64,000 nucleotides of DNA from JACVRW01 sp963764665 (GTDB lineage Bacteria > Actinomycetota > Thermoleophilia > Solirubrobacterales > Thermoleophilaceae), in the NCBI GenBank assembly GCA_963764665.1, contig CAVXTL010000021.1, positions 62,001 to 126,000 of the forward strand, in the 5' to 3' direction. Position 1 is the first letter of the stretch. Every line of letters starts with the position of its first letter. The notes beneath the pieces were generated by a model, which made no database searches, was not told the origin of the DNA, and saw only the letters and a list, made by a program, of their open reading frames with translations. Positions 16,219-26,914 of the stretch are shown here, in pieces. The position numbers and the translations under genes were made by a program.

Positions 16219-17331
16219 TTGAAGCTCACCGTTTCCCGTGAAACGTTCCTCACCCGCCTAGGCGTCGCCGTGCGGGCCGCGTCCACAAGGAGCGCCATAC
16301 AGACGCTGGCCGGCGTCCTCATACGCGTGGAGGAGGGATCCGCCGAGCTTCAGGCCACCGATATGGAGCTCGGCCTGCGTGTGAGCCTCGAGCCGGAGTC
16401 GTCCACTCCCGGCCAGGCCGTCATCCCCGGCCGGCTCCTGCTGGACGTGGTCCGCTCGCTGCCAAAGGAAGACCTGACGCTCGAGTACAGGAGCGCTCAG
16501 CAGGACGTGGAGGTCACATCGGGTCAGGCGCGCTTCCACCTGCGCACCCTGCCGCAGGAGGACTTCCCGAAGCTTCCGGAGGCGCCGACCACGGGCGTGC
16601 TGACCGTGCCGACGCAGGCGTTCGTGGACACCATTGCGCGTGTGGCCCGCGCCGCCTCGAGGGATGAGACGCGGCCGCACCTCACCGGTGTGCTCGTGAC
16701 AGCCAGCGGCCGCGAGCTGCGCATGGTCGCCACGGACTCCTACCGGCTGGGCGTGAAGGAGACGACGCTGGCCGACGAGCTGGACGGATCGCTTGAGGCC
16801 AACGTGCCTGCCCGCACGCTCCAGGAGCTCGGCCGCATCGCCGGCGCCGGCGGCTCCGACACGATCGGCGTGGCCGCGCTCGAGAACCAGGTCATCTTCA
16901 CCGCCGACGGGGTCGTGCTCTCCTCGAGACTGGTCGAGGGTCGGTTCCCGAACTACCAGCAGCTACTCCCGGATTCCTACGAGCACGAGCTCCGCGTGAG
17001 CCGCGACGAGCTGCTCGAGGTCGTGCGGCGAGTGGGCCTCCTGGCACAGAAGAACGCGCCGCTGCGCCTGCGCTTCACCGAGGGCGCGCTCGACGTGTCG
17101 GCGCAGACTCCGGATGTCGGCGAGGCGAGCGAGTCGCTTCCAGTGCCGTTCGCCGGCGAGGAGCTCGAGATCGGCTTCAACCCGGAGTTCTTCCGGGAGG
17201 GCCTCGAGAGCGCCGAGTCGGACGAGCTCACCCTCAAGCTGATCAGCCCGCTGCGCCCCGGCCTGATCGAGTCGGGTAGCGATGGCGCAAGCTTCCGCTA
17301 CCTCGTGATGCCGATCCGCCTGAACGTCTAG
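16219..17331 (+). CDS. dnaN: DNA polymerase III sliding clamp (beta subunit)
   Basis: 370 aa, normal for the beta clamp. Three clamp folds are visible: FLTRLGVAVRAASTRSAIQT and LAGVLIRVEEG in domain 1, FVDTIARVARAASRDETRPH and VATDSYRLGV in domain 2, and YEHELRVSRDELLEVVRRVG with the C-terminal RYLVMPIRLNV in domain 3. Start TTG 16219 with GGAAG upstream. Codons 4-9 include a parS-like palindrome. recF follows after six bases, so dnaN-recF-dciA is one unit. Confidence 0.96.
   Translation: MKLTVSRETFLTRLGVAVRAASTRSAIQTLAGVLIRVEEGSAELQATDMELGLRVSLEPESSTPGQAVIPGRLLLDVVRSLPKEDLTLEYRSAQQDVEVTSGQARFHLRTLPQEDFPKLPEAPTTGVLTVPTQAFVDTIARVARAASRDETRPHLTGVLVTASGRELRMVATDSYRLGVKETTLADELDGSLEANVPARTLQELGRIAGAGGSDTIGVAALENQVIFTADGVVLSSRLVEGRFPNYQQLLPDSYEHELRVSRDELLEVVRRVGLLAQKNAPLRLRFTEGALDVSAQTPDVGEASESLPVPFAGEELEIGFNPEFFREGLESAESDELTLKLISPLRPGLIESGSDGASFRYLVMPIRLNV
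16230..16245. promoter_or_regulatory. parS-like centromere site inside dnaN
   Basis: CGTTTCCCGTGAAACG matches the widely conserved parS 16-mer TGTTTCACGTGAAACA at 13 of 16 positions and is itself nearly palindromic. It lies in the first codons of dnaN, within 6 kb of parAB and next to the presumed origin, where ParB sites are expected. I found no second copy in the window. Confidence 0.55.
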
Positions 17332-17337
17332 GCAGGC

Positions 17338-18438
17338 GTGCGCGTCGCCCGCGTCGAGCTGCGGCAGTTCCGCAACTACGACCGGGCGTCGGTGGACCTG
17401 CCCGAGGGCCTGACGGTGATCTGCGGGCCCAACGGCGCCGGCAAGACGAACCTGCTGGAGGCCGTGTACTTCGCCTGCACGGGCCGCTCGCCCCGGACCA
17501 CGAACGAGCGCGAGCTCGTCCGTCGCGGCGAGTCGGTAGCGCGGGTGACGCTGGGGCTCGTGGACGCGGACCGCTCCCACACCCTCGAGGTGGGGTTCGA
17601 GCCCGGCGAGGCCAAGCGCATCGTCCTCGACGGCAGCCCGCTGGACGGCCCGGCGGGCCTCGACGCCCGGCCGCCGGTCAGCGTGTTCCTTCCCGAGCGG
17701 CTGGAGCTGGTGAAGGGGGCGCCGTCCGCCCGGCGAGCCCACCTGGACCAGCTGGTGGCCGCGCTGTGGCCGTCGCGGGCCGACACCCGGGCCGCGTACT
17801 CGCGCGCCCTCGCGCAGCGGAACGCGCTCCTCGCGCGGGTTCGAGCCCGGGCGGCGCCCGTCGACGGCCTGGGTGCCTGGGACCGCGAGCTGGCCCGCCA
17901 GGGCCTGCAGCTGATGGCCGACCGGCGCGAGGCCGTGGAGGGCCTGCGCGGCGGGTTCGCGGATCTGGCAGGGCGGCTCGGGCTACCCGGCGCGGCCGAG
18001 CTGCGCTACCGGCCGCGCTCTCAGGCCGCGACGGCGGAGGAGCTCGTGGCCGAGCTCGAGGAACGCCGCGCGGGTGACATCGAGCGCGGCTTCACCGTCC
18101 ATGGACCGCACAGGGACGAGATCCAACTTCTGCTCGACGGGCTGGCGCTGCGTTCGTACGGATCTCAGGGCCAGCAACGAGTCGCTCTCCTGGCGCTGCT
18201 GTTCGCCGAACGGGAGATGCTGTCCGAGCGCCGCGGCCGGGCGCCGCTGATGCTCCTCGACGACGTGATGTCGGAGCTCGACGCCGATCGCCGTGAGCTG
18301 CTGGCGGATCTGCTGCGCTCCGGCGGTCAGGCGCTGGTGACCGCCACCGAGCCGACGCATGTGCCGGGCGCCGAGAGCACTGCCGTCCAGGTGGAGGGCG
18401 GGCGCATCCACGGGCCGAGCGGGGCGCTGGCGGCATGA
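17338..18438 (+). CDS. recF: DNA replication and repair protein RecF
   Basis: 366 aa SMC-like ATPase that helps load RecA at gaps. Walker A GPNGAGKTN at residues 30-38, the arms region VSVFLPERLELVKGAPSARR, the ABC-type signature SYGSQGQQRVALLALLFAE, and Walker B LMLLDDVMSELD. Start GTG 17338 is six bases after the dnaN stop. ATGA overlap with the next gene. Confidence 0.95.
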   Translation: MRVARVELRQFRNYDRASVDLPEGLTVICGPNGAGKTNLLEAVYFACTGRSPRTTNERELVRRGESVARVTLGLVDADRSHTLEVGFEPGEAKRIVLDGSPLDGPAGLDARPPVSVFLPERLELVKGAPSARRAHLDQLVAALWPSRADTRAAYSRALAQRNALLARVRARAAPVDGLGAWDRELARQGLQLMADRREAVEGLRGGFADLAGRLGLPGAAELRYRPRSQAATAEELVAELEERRAGDIERGFTVHGPHRDEIQLLLDGLALRSYGSQGQQRVALLALLFAEREMLSERRGRAPLMLLDDVMSELDADRRELLADLLRSGGQALVTATEPTHVPGAESTAVQVEGGRIHGPSGALAA

Positions 18439-18752
18439 GGCGCATGGCGCCGCGATCGCTCGGGTCCGTCCTCCAAGACGCCCTCGCAGGCGCACGGCCG
18501 CCCACGCTGCTCGCCCGGGTCCAGGCGCTCTGGCCGGGGGTGGCCGGCTCAGCCCTCGCGGCGGCGACGACCCCCGCAGCGGAGCGGGAGGGGGTCGTCA
18601 CGATCACCTGTGAGTCGTCGCTGTGGGCGCACGAGCTCGACCTTCTTCAGCGCGATCTCCTCACCCGCCTGAACGCGGCTTTGGAGGGCTCCGGACCGGG
18701 GTCGGTGGAGCGACTTCGCTTCAGTGTCGGTTCGCTGCCGAACGATCACTGA
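18435..18752 (+). CDS. DciA-like DUF721 protein
   Basis: 105 aa. The DUF721/DciA domain is recognised from LARVQALWPGVAGSALAAAT, the central VVTITCESSLWAHELDLLQR and RLRFSVG at the end. DciA proteins assist loading of the replicative helicase in bacteria without DnaC/DnaI. Position between recF and gyrB is the standard actinobacterial one (the Rv0004 position). ATGA overlap with recF shows coupling. The family function is known; action in this organism is inferred. Confidence 0.85.
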   Translation: MRRMAPRSLGSVLQDALAGARPPTLLARVQALWPGVAGSALAAATTPAAEREGVVTITCESSLWAHELDLLQRDLLTRLNAALEGSGPGSVERLRFSVGSLPNDH

Positions 18753-18859
18753 GCGGTCGCGGGACGGCGTTCGCCGCCAACCCCGGGTCTACAGCCTCTT
18801 TTTTGTGCGATTTGCGGGGATTTTGTAGCACTCGTGACCGTCCGGTGAGGGGGGTAGCC

Positions 18860-18868
18860 TGCTAATAT
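18860..18868 (+). promoter_or_regulatory. Putative extended -10 promoter for gyrB
   Basis: TGCTAATAT (TGn followed by TAATAT) lies in the 206-bp dciA-gyrB gap, about 90 bases before the gyrB start; no -35 of normal spacing is visible. The gap also has a T-rich run (TTTTTTG at about 18799-18805) with a small hairpin further upstream. Confidence 0.4.
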
Positions 18869-18958
18869 TCAGAGCGGTCTTATGTAGCGCCCCGGGCCGC
18901 GTCCAAGAGTGACGGGAACCGGGGCCTTTTCACGCAATCGGCAGACGGAAGGCACGGC

Positions 18959-21397
<2,439 letters not shown>

Positions 21398-21434
21398 GGC
21401 TGCGAACCGTCGCCATGCGGAGTCCTCGGTCGCT

Positions 21435-21451
21435 CGCGTGCGGAGCACGCG
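21435..21451. promoter_or_regulatory. Perfect hairpin in the gyrB-gyrA gap
   Basis: CGCGTGC-GGA-GCACGCG, a 7-bp stem with a 3-base loop, in the 150-bp gap. No U tract follows. It could be an attenuator or processing site, or a protein-binding palindrome. Confidence 0.35.
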
Positions 21452-21547
21452 TCGCTCCCTGCGTCCGCCGCATTGCTCGGTTCTCGCGCAGAATCGAGAT
21501 CCGTCCTCGCCACTTGGCGACGGACCGCCAGATTGGAGTAGCCACTG

Positions 21548-24130
21548 ATGTCCATTGATCAGCTGACCGGCGGCAACATCGAGCCACGCGGGCTCGAGGA
21601 GGAGATGCGCTCCTCGTATCTCGATTACGCCATGAGCGTGATCGTCGGGCGGGCGCTCCCCGACGTTCGTGACGGGCTCAAGCCCGTGCACCGCCGGGTC
21701 CTCTTCTCGATGCACGAGGCCGGCCTCCAGCCGAACCGCCCGTTCCGCAAGGCGTCGCGCGTGGTGGGCGACGTCATGGGCCAGTTCCATCCTCACGGCG
21801 ACTCGGCGATCTACGACACGCTCGTGCGCCTCGGGCAGGACTTCGCGATGCGCTACCCGCTCGTGGAGCCCCAGGGCAACTTCGGCTCGATCGACAACGA
21901 TCCGGCCGCGGCGATGCGGTACACCGAGGCGCGCCTGTCGCGCCTGGCCACCGAGATGCTCCGCGACATCGACGCGGACACCGTCGACTTCGGGCCGAAC
22001 TACGACGAGTCGCGCCAGGAGCCGCTCGTCCTGCCGGCCCGGTTCCCGAACCTCCTGGTCAACGGCGCGAGCGGGATCGCGGTCGGGATGGCCACGAACA
22101 TCCCGCCGCACAACCTGCGCGAGTCGATCGACGCGGTGGTCGCCTACATCGACGATCCCGACATCGACGTCGACGGCCTGATGAAGCACATCAAGGGCCC
22201 CGACTTCCCCACCGGCGGCATCATCGTCGGCCACGGCGGCATCCGCGAGGCCTACGAGACCGGCCGCGGCCGCGTGGTCATCCGCGGCAAGGCCCACATC
22301 GAGCCGATGGAGCGCGGCAAGGAGCGCATCATCGTCACCGAGATGCCCTACCAGGTGCCCAAGGGCGACGGGCGCGGGGACGGCAGCGGCCTGATCAAGA
22401 AGATCGCCGAGCAGGTCCAGAACGAGCGCATCAAGGAGATCTCCGACCTCCGCGACGAGTCGGACCGGTCCGGCATCCGCCTGGTGATCGAGCTCAAGCG
22501 CGACGTGCTGCCCAAGGTGGCGCTCAACAAGCTCTACAAGCACACCCCGCTGCAGACGACCTTCGGCGTGAACATGGTCGCCCTCGTCGACGGCGTCCCG
22601 CGCACGCTCGGGCTGTTGCCGATCGTCAAGAACTACGTCGATCACCAGCGCGAGGTCATCGTGCGGCGGACCCAGCACGAGCTGAGCGAGCGCGAGGCAC
22701 GCCTGCACATCCTCGAGGGGCTCCTCGTCGCGATCGCCGACATCGACGCGGTGATCAACCTGATCCGCTCCTCCACGGATCCCGACGCGGCGCGCGACGG
22801 GCTCATGGACCAGTTCAGCCTCTCGCGCATCCAGGCGCAGGCGATCCTCGACATGCGCCTCGCCCGGCTCACGGCGCTCGAGGCCGACAAGGTCAAGCAG
22901 GAGCACGCCGACACGCTCGAGCGCATCAAGGAGCTCCGGGAGCTGCTCGGCGACGAGACCAAGGTCATGGGCCTCATCAAGGAGGAGCTGCTCGAGATCC
23001 GCGAGCGCTACGGCGACGACCGGCGCACGCAGATCACCCACTCCGAGGACGAGATCGACATCGAGGACCTGATCGCCGACCAGCAGATGGTCATCGCGAT
23101 CACGCACTCGGGCTACATCAAGTCGCTCCCGCTCGCCACCTACCGCCAGCAGAAGCGCGGCGGTATGGGCGTCACCGGCATGGACATGAAGGACGAGGAC
23201 TACATCGAGCACCTCTTCGTGTGCTCGACGCACGACTACCTCCTGTTCTTCACCAACCGCGGCAAGGTCTACCGGCAGAAGGTGTACGAGCTCCCGGAGG
23301 CCCAGCGCACGGCCAAGGGCCGCGCGCTCGTGAACATCCTGCCGCTCCGCGAGGGCGAGCGCGTGCAGTCGGTGCAGGCCACGCGCGACTTCACCGAGGG
23401 CAAGTACCTCGTCTTCGCGACCCGCGAGGGCCAGATCAAGAAGACGGAGATGCTGGCCTACAACACGCCGATCAAGGCCGACGGCATCATCGCCATCAAG
23501 ATCCGCGACGACGACGAGCTGGTGGCCGTCCGCCGCACCAGCGGCGACGACGACATCATCATGGTCTCGCGGTCGGGCCAGGCGGCTCGCTTCAACGAGG
23601 ACCGCGTGCGGGCGATGGGCCGGGACACCGGCGGCGTGCGCGGCATGAACATCTCCCGCGGCGACAACTGCGTGCTGGCGATGGACGTCGTCCGGCCGGA
23701 CACCGAGCTCCTGGTGGTCACCGACGTCGGCTACGGCAAGCGCACGCCGATCGAGGACTACCCGGTCAAGGGCCGTGGCGCCATGGGCGTCAAGACGATC
23801 GGCCTGACCGAGAAGAAGGGCGGTGTGGCCGCCGCGTTGATCGTGCGCGAGCACCACGACCTCGTTTTCATCTCCCAGAACGGCATGGTCCAGCGGACCG
23901 GTGTGAAGGGTGTCTCGAAGCAGGGCCGCGGCGCCCAGGGCGTCCGGCTGATGAACCTGCGCGACGACGACCGCGTCAGCGCCGTGGCGCTCGTGATGGA
24001 GTCGGCGGCGGATACGGGGGCGGAGGTGGCTGAGGAGCTGCCGGATGTCGGGACGGCCGGCGTGGAGGAGCTGGAGGCGGTCGAGGCCGCCGAGGTTGAA
24101 GTCGACGAGGTTGAAGAGACGGACGAGTAG
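21548..24130 (+). CDS. gyrA: DNA gyrase subunit A
   Basis: 860 aa. The winged-helix region holds the quinolone-resistance segment HPHGDSAIYD (H81-D90), with wild-type Ser86 and Asp90, and the catalytic tyrosine Y125 in AMRYTEARL. The C-terminal beta-pinwheel has the GyrA box as QKRGGMG (consensus QRRGGKG), and repeats such as FFTNRGKVYRQKVYEL, FATREGQIKKTEML and FISQNGMVQRTGVKGV. The tail is acidic. Start ATG 21548, after GGAG. Its TAG stop is the first base triplet shared with the 294-bp repeat that follows. Confidence 0.97.
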   Translation: MSIDQLTGGNIEPRGLEEEMRSSYLDYAMSVIVGRALPDVRDGLKPVHRRVLFSMHEAGLQPNRPFRKASRVVGDVMGQFHPHGDSAIYDTLVRLGQDFAMRYPLVEPQGNFGSIDNDPAAAMRYTEARLSRLATEMLRDIDADTVDFGPNYDESRQEPLVLPARFPNLLVNGASGIAVGMATNIPPHNLRESIDAVVAYIDDPDIDVDGLMKHIKGPDFPTGGIIVGHGGIREAYETGRGRVVIRGKAHIEPMERGKERIIVTEMPYQVPKGDGRGDGSGLIKKIAEQVQNERIKEISDLRDESDRSGIRLVIELKRDVLPKVALNKLYKHTPLQTTFGVNMVALVDGVPRTLGLLPIVKNYVDHQREVIVRRTQHELSEREARLHILEGLLVAIADIDAVINLIRSSTDPDAARDGLMDQFSLSRIQAQAILDMRLARLTALEADKVKQEHADTLERIKELRELLGDETKVMGLIKEELLEIRERYGDDRRTQITHSEDEIDIEDLIADQQMVIAITHSGYIKSLPLATYRQQKRGGMGVTGMDMKDEDYIEHLFVCSTHDYLLFFTNRGKVYRQKVYELPEAQRTAKGRALVNILPLREGERVQSVQATRDFTEGKYLVFATREGQIKKTEMLAYNTPIKADGIIAIKIRDDDELVAVRRTSGDDDIIMVSRSGQAARFNEDRVRAMGRDTGGVRGMNISRGDNCVLAMDVVRPDTELLVVTDVGYGKRTPIEDYPVKGRGAMGVKTIGLTEKKGGVAAALIVREHHDLVFISQNGMVQRTGVKGVSKQGRGAQGVRLMNLRDDDRVSAVALVMESAADTGAEVAEELPDVGTAGVEELEAVEAAEVEVDEVEETDE

Positions 24131-24142
24131 CGCGTTTGCTGC

Positions 24143-24436
24143 TGCTCGCGGGTCCTGTCTCCGGCAGCGATCACCGTTCCAGCTCGCAAGCTCACTGATC
24201 CGGTAATCGCCGCCGTCGCCACCCGCTCGGCGGAAGAACTGGCCCCTGTTTTGTAAAGCGATGAGGGACGGACGGCCCGGCGCTCCGTTGGTCTTCGCCT
24301 AGCGCTCCTCTTGAGGGGGACGGTGTTGGTCAGGCAGCAGTGCCGTCGAGCGGGTGGCGACGTTGCGGATTCTCGGACGAGGACCGTCGTTTGGTCCTCG
24401 AACGAGGAGGCGCGACGGAGACAGGACCCGCGAGCA
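24143..24436. repeat. 294-bp inverted-repeat element, copy A (after gyrA)
   Basis: A second copy of the same length is at 49863-50156. Perfect 21-bp terminal inverted repeats (24143-24163 and 24416-24436) start TGCTCGCGGG and end CTGTCTCCG. An inner perfect 16-bp inverted pair is CGTCGCCACCCGCTCG (24214-24229) with its complement at 24347-24362, and a hairpin CGAGGACC/GGTCCTCG lies at 24378-24400. Outer left flank homology reaches back to the gyrA TAG. The two copies match at 97 of 99 bases on the left arm and 86 of 90 on the right; the 117-bp centre is more diverged. No credible protein gene. Either a MITE-like mobile element or a multi-stem RNA/3' UTR element. Confidence 0.85.
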
Positions 24437-24500
24437 TGAGCGCCGGCGGTGAGGGACGCGCAGGGCGCAGTGCCCCGACCCCCGCGTCTGCTTCAATTCC

Positions 24501-24645
24501 CGGACCAGGGAAAGGAGGTGGTCCGAGCTTTGAGTGACAGAATTCTTGGGACCCTGGAGGTGTCCGGCCGCTAGACGACCGGAGCTGGACCCCGCTAGCG
24601 GAGTCCAACCGGGACACCGTCGGTGCCGTGGCCGGGATTGGTCCC
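24501..24645 (+). ncRNA. Candidate structured RNA or leader with a loop complementary to the anti-Shine-Dalgarno
   Basis: No gene lies between the repeat and 24730. This stretch has nested pairings: hairpin CGGACC (24501-24506)/GGTCCG (24520-24525) with AAAGGAGG in its loop; outer stem GGGACC (24548-24553)/GGTCCC (24640-24645); GGTGTCC (24559-24565)/GGACACC (24612-24618); and CCGCTAG (24568-24574)/CTAGCGG (24595-24601). AAAGGAGGTGGTCC at 24511-24524 is complementary to the conserved 16S rRNA 3' end, with one G-U pair. Short frames start just after it: TTG 24530 (14 aa) and GTG 24534 (about 41 aa). It may be an RNA, or an SD plus small gene. Confidence 0.45.
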
Positions 24646-24690
24646 TCCGGTCGCAGTGACGTCGCCGATTCAGTCCAGCAGCAAGTCGTG

Positions 24691-24718
24691 CGAGGGGCGC
24701 TCTTCGGGGCGCCCCTCG
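24691..24718. terminator. Strong hairpin terminator between convergent units
   Basis: CGAGGGGCGC-TCTTCGGG-GCGCCCCTCG: a perfect 10-bp GC-rich stem with an 8-base loop, just downstream of the gene ending at 24730 (minus strand) and of the gyrA/RNA region (plus strand). It is likely bidirectional; no long U tract, as is common in high-GC genomes. Confidence 0.65.
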
Positions 24719-24729
24719 TCGTTCCCCGG

Positions 24730-25434
24730 CTAGGGATTGTCCGGCGTGTCAGCCTGTTGCTGCAGGTCCTCGACCGTCTGCTCGACTGTCTCCAGGCGCG
24801 CGCCGATGTCGCTCAGCCGCTGGTCGAAGCCCTGTCCCTGCCGGTCGCGCTTCGCCACCAGCTTCTGAAGGTCCTGGATCCCCACCTGAAGATCCTTCAC
24901 GGCCTGTGCCGAGGGGGCCGCGGCTTGACGAGCCTCGATCTGTTGGACCTGCCGGTCCAACCGACGCTGGAGCTGCCTCGTCTGCGAGCTGGACTCCGCG
25001 ATGCGCTCCTGGTCGTCGTCGCTGGCGGCCACATACGCGAGGACGGCGATCGCCGTGGCTGCGACTGACCAAAGGGCGGCCACGACCAGCCAGCGCCGGA
25101 GGCTCCGTAGATCGGAGGCGGTGGCCGGCAGTTCCCCGGGGGGCTTGTCATCAGCCGGTGACGGGGATGCAGCGGCGGCAGGAGGGGGTGGGGGAGCAAC
25201 CACCGGGGGCGGGACCGGCACGCGCGGAGGCGCGGCCGGTGGCGGCGGGGGCGGTGGGGTGACGGCTCGGGTAGGAGCCGGCGGCGGCCGGTTGGGCGCC
25301 GGCCGCGGCGGAAGGCTCTGGGTGGGTGGTGCGGACGGTGCCCGAGGCGGCGCCGGTGGCGCCGGGGGCGCCGGATGACGGGACGGAAGGACCGGCCGCC
25401 TGCGCCGGCGGCCGCCGAGGGGCCAGCGTGCCAT
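24730..25434 (-). CDS. Proline-rich, single-pass membrane protein with coiled coil
   Basis: About 234 aa, not assigned to a family. Residues 1-110 are a basic then Pro/Ala-rich disordered region (for example PPPPPPPAAPPRVPVPPP). One membrane segment follows (RRWLVVAALWSVAATAIAVL), then a coiled coil of about 100 aa (QTRQLQRRLDRQVQQIEARQ, DLQKLVAKRDRQGQGFDQRL, LETVEQTVEDLQQQ). Topology suggests a cytoplasmic Pro-rich arm and an exported or cytoplasmic coil. ATG 25434 overlaps the HNH gene stop (ATGA), so it is the last gene of this block. A longer frame extends upstream but is a shadow of the HNH gene. Confidence 0.7.
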   Translation of the reverse strand: MARWPLGGRRRRRPVLPSRHPAPPAPPAPPRAPSAPPTQSLPPRPAPNRPPPAPTRAVTPPPPPPPAAPPRVPVPPPVVAPPPPPAAAASPSPADDKPPGELPATASDLRSLRRWLVVAALWSVAATAIAVLAYVAASDDDQERIAESSSQTRQLQRRLDRQVQQIEARQAAAPSAQAVKDLQVGIQDLQKLVAKRDRQGQGFDQRLSDIGARLETVEQTVEDLQQQADTPDNP

Positions 25435-26045
25435 CAGGCGGCCACCAGGTACTGCTCCCACGCCGCCGGGATGCTCGGGGTCGCGACGTGGATGAAGACG
25501 GTGGAGCTGGGGGCCCGCGGCTTGCTCGCCGGCACCATGTTGGCCTGACGCGGCAGGCGGTCCCCCTTGCGGCGGTTGCACGGCGCGCAGCAGGTCACGA
25601 TGTTGTCCCAGGACGACGACCCGCCCTTGGAGCGCGGGATCACGTGGTCCACGGTGAGGTTGCCGCGCTCGTGGCCGCAGTACTGGCAGGTCCAGCGGTC
25701 GCGCGCGAAGACGGCGCGCCGGGTGATCTTGCGCCGGTGGGCGTCGCGCGGGATGCGCACGTAGGTCAGCAGCCGGATGACCACCGGGCGCGGCAGGCTG
25801 AGGCTCTCGGCGTGGAGAGCCCACTCGCCGTGCTCGAGGACCTCGGCTCGGTTCTTCAGTATCAGGACGGCGGCGCGGCGCACTGTGCAGACGTTGATCG
25901 GCTCGAAGGAAGCGTTCAGGACAAGGACACGGCCAGTGGAACGACCACGCTGCTCAGGCCGGCCGGGGCCCGGCAGCGCGCGCACAGGGCTTGGTTCGGA
26001 GTCACCCGCCCCGTCTGCCAGCAGCGGTTCTGCGCGTGCCGCCAC
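25434..26045 (-). CDS. HNH endonuclease family protein
   Basis: About 203 aa. The HNH core is clear: FARDRWTCQYCGHERG, LTVDHVIPRSKGGSSSWDNI, VTCCAPCNRRKGDRLP, with two CxxC zinc pairs. It is preceded by the actinobacterial family segment RVLVLNASFEPINVCTVRRA. The function is unknown; it is common in actinobacterial chromosomes and not linked to a restriction system here. The start is uncertain. GTG 26045 (11 bp after pheA) is given; GTG 25985 would remove 20 residues. A longer frame overlaps pheA and is not coding. Confidence 0.8.
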   Translation of the reverse strand: MAARAEPLLADGAGDSEPSPVRALPGPGRPEQRGRSTGRVLVLNASFEPINVCTVRRAAVLILKNRAEVLEHGEWALHAESLSLPRPVVIRLLTYVRIPRDAHRRKITRRAVFARDRWTCQYCGHERGNLTVDHVIPRSKGGSSSWDNIVTCCAPCNRRKGDRLPRQANMVPASKPRAPSSTVFIHVATPSIPAAWEQYLVAA

Positions 26046-26056
26046 GTCACGCCAGT

Positions 26057-26914
26057 CTAGCCAGGAGGCTCGTTCGTTTCGCCGGTAGCGGTGGGATAGG
26101 AGCCGAGCACGCGGATCTCCTCCACCCGCGATCGGAGCGCGGCGAGGGCCTCGCTGACCGGGGGCCGCTCGGCCGCCCCGTCCAGGTCGGCGAAGAACAT
26201 GTAGTGCCCGAGGCGCACTCGCCGAGGCCGCGATTCGATCCGCGTGAGGTTCACGCCCCGGTCCGCGAACTGGCGAAGGACCTCCACGAGCCAGCCGGGC
26301 GACTCGTCGCCCGCGCCCCAGAAGACGATCGAGGTCTTCGCGTCCGGCCCCGGGTCCGCGCTCTCGCCGGCCGGGGCGAGCCAGACGAACCGGGTCACGT
26401 TGTCCGAGCGGTCCTCCACGTTCTCCGCCAGCACATGGCAGTCGTAGAGCTCGGCGGCCAGGCGCGATCCGAGCGCTGCCGCCGTGCCGCCGCCGTTCCT
26501 GACGCTCATGACCGCATCCGCCGTGGACGGGGCCGTGACGCGCCGCGCGGCCGGGAGCCGCTCGCGCAGGAAGCGGGCGCACTGGGCGCTGGCCTGAGGG
26601 TGCGAAACCACGCTCGTGACGTCCTCGATGGCGAGCCCGTGCCCTGCCACGAGGCAGTGGTGAATCGGGTGGACCACCTCGGCGGCGATGCGCACGCGGT
26701 CGGCCTCCCCCGCCAGCGCGTCCAGAGTCGCGGCCACGCCGCCCTCGAGGGCGTTCTCGATCGGCACCACCGCGCGGTCCACCAGGCCCTCCTGAACCGC
26801 CATGACGGTCTCGTAGACGGAGGCGCAGGGCACCTCCTCGACACCGGGCGGAGCGGAGGCCCGGAGCGCTTCCTCGCTGTAGGTCCCGGCCGGGCCGAGG
26901 AAGCCGACCCGCAT
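26057..26914 (-). CDS. pheA: Prephenate dehydratase
   Basis: 285 aa; converts prephenate to phenylpyruvate in phenylalanine synthesis. The catalytic domain has GFLGPAGTYSEEAL, VVPIENALEGGVAATLDAL, VVSHPQASAQCARFL, STADAVMSV and the catalytic NVTRFVWL. The ACT regulatory domain (about 195-275) has PGWLVEVLRQFADRGVNLT and the ESRP effector motif, so feedback by phenylalanine is expected. ATGA overlap with the upstream DUF4446 gene. Confidence 0.95.
   Translation of the reverse strand: MRVGFLGPAGTYSEEALRASAPPGVEEVPCASVYETVMAVQEGLVDRAVVPIENALEGGVAATLDALAGEADRVRIAAEVVHPIHHCLVAGHGLAIEDVTSVVSHPQASAQCARFLRERLPAARRVTAPSTADAVMSVRNGGGTAAALGSRLAAELYDCHVLAENVEDRSDNVTRFVWLAPAGESADPGPDAKTSIVFWGAGDESPGWLVEVLRQFADRGVNLTRIESRPRRVRLGHYMFFADLDGAAERPPVSEALAALRSRVEEIRVLGSYPTATGETNEPPG

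Noticed and set aside
24340..24537. Small ORF in repeat copy A (65 aa), with a similar one at 50042-50452 in copy B
   Set aside because: They share SSGWRRC and RRLVLERG, but only because the DNA is repeated; they differ in length and end in unrelated sequence. Stem pairing explains the conservation better than coding.
24550..24600. tRNA-Glu-like string (TCGTCTAGCGGCC) on the minus strand
   Set aside because: The D arm could form, but there is no anticodon stem, T loop or matching 3' acceptor strand.
24587..24606. Near-palindrome GGACCCCGCTAGCGGAGTCC as a repressor operator
   Set aside because: It is better explained as part of the nested stems of the candidate RNA; no repressor gene is nearby.
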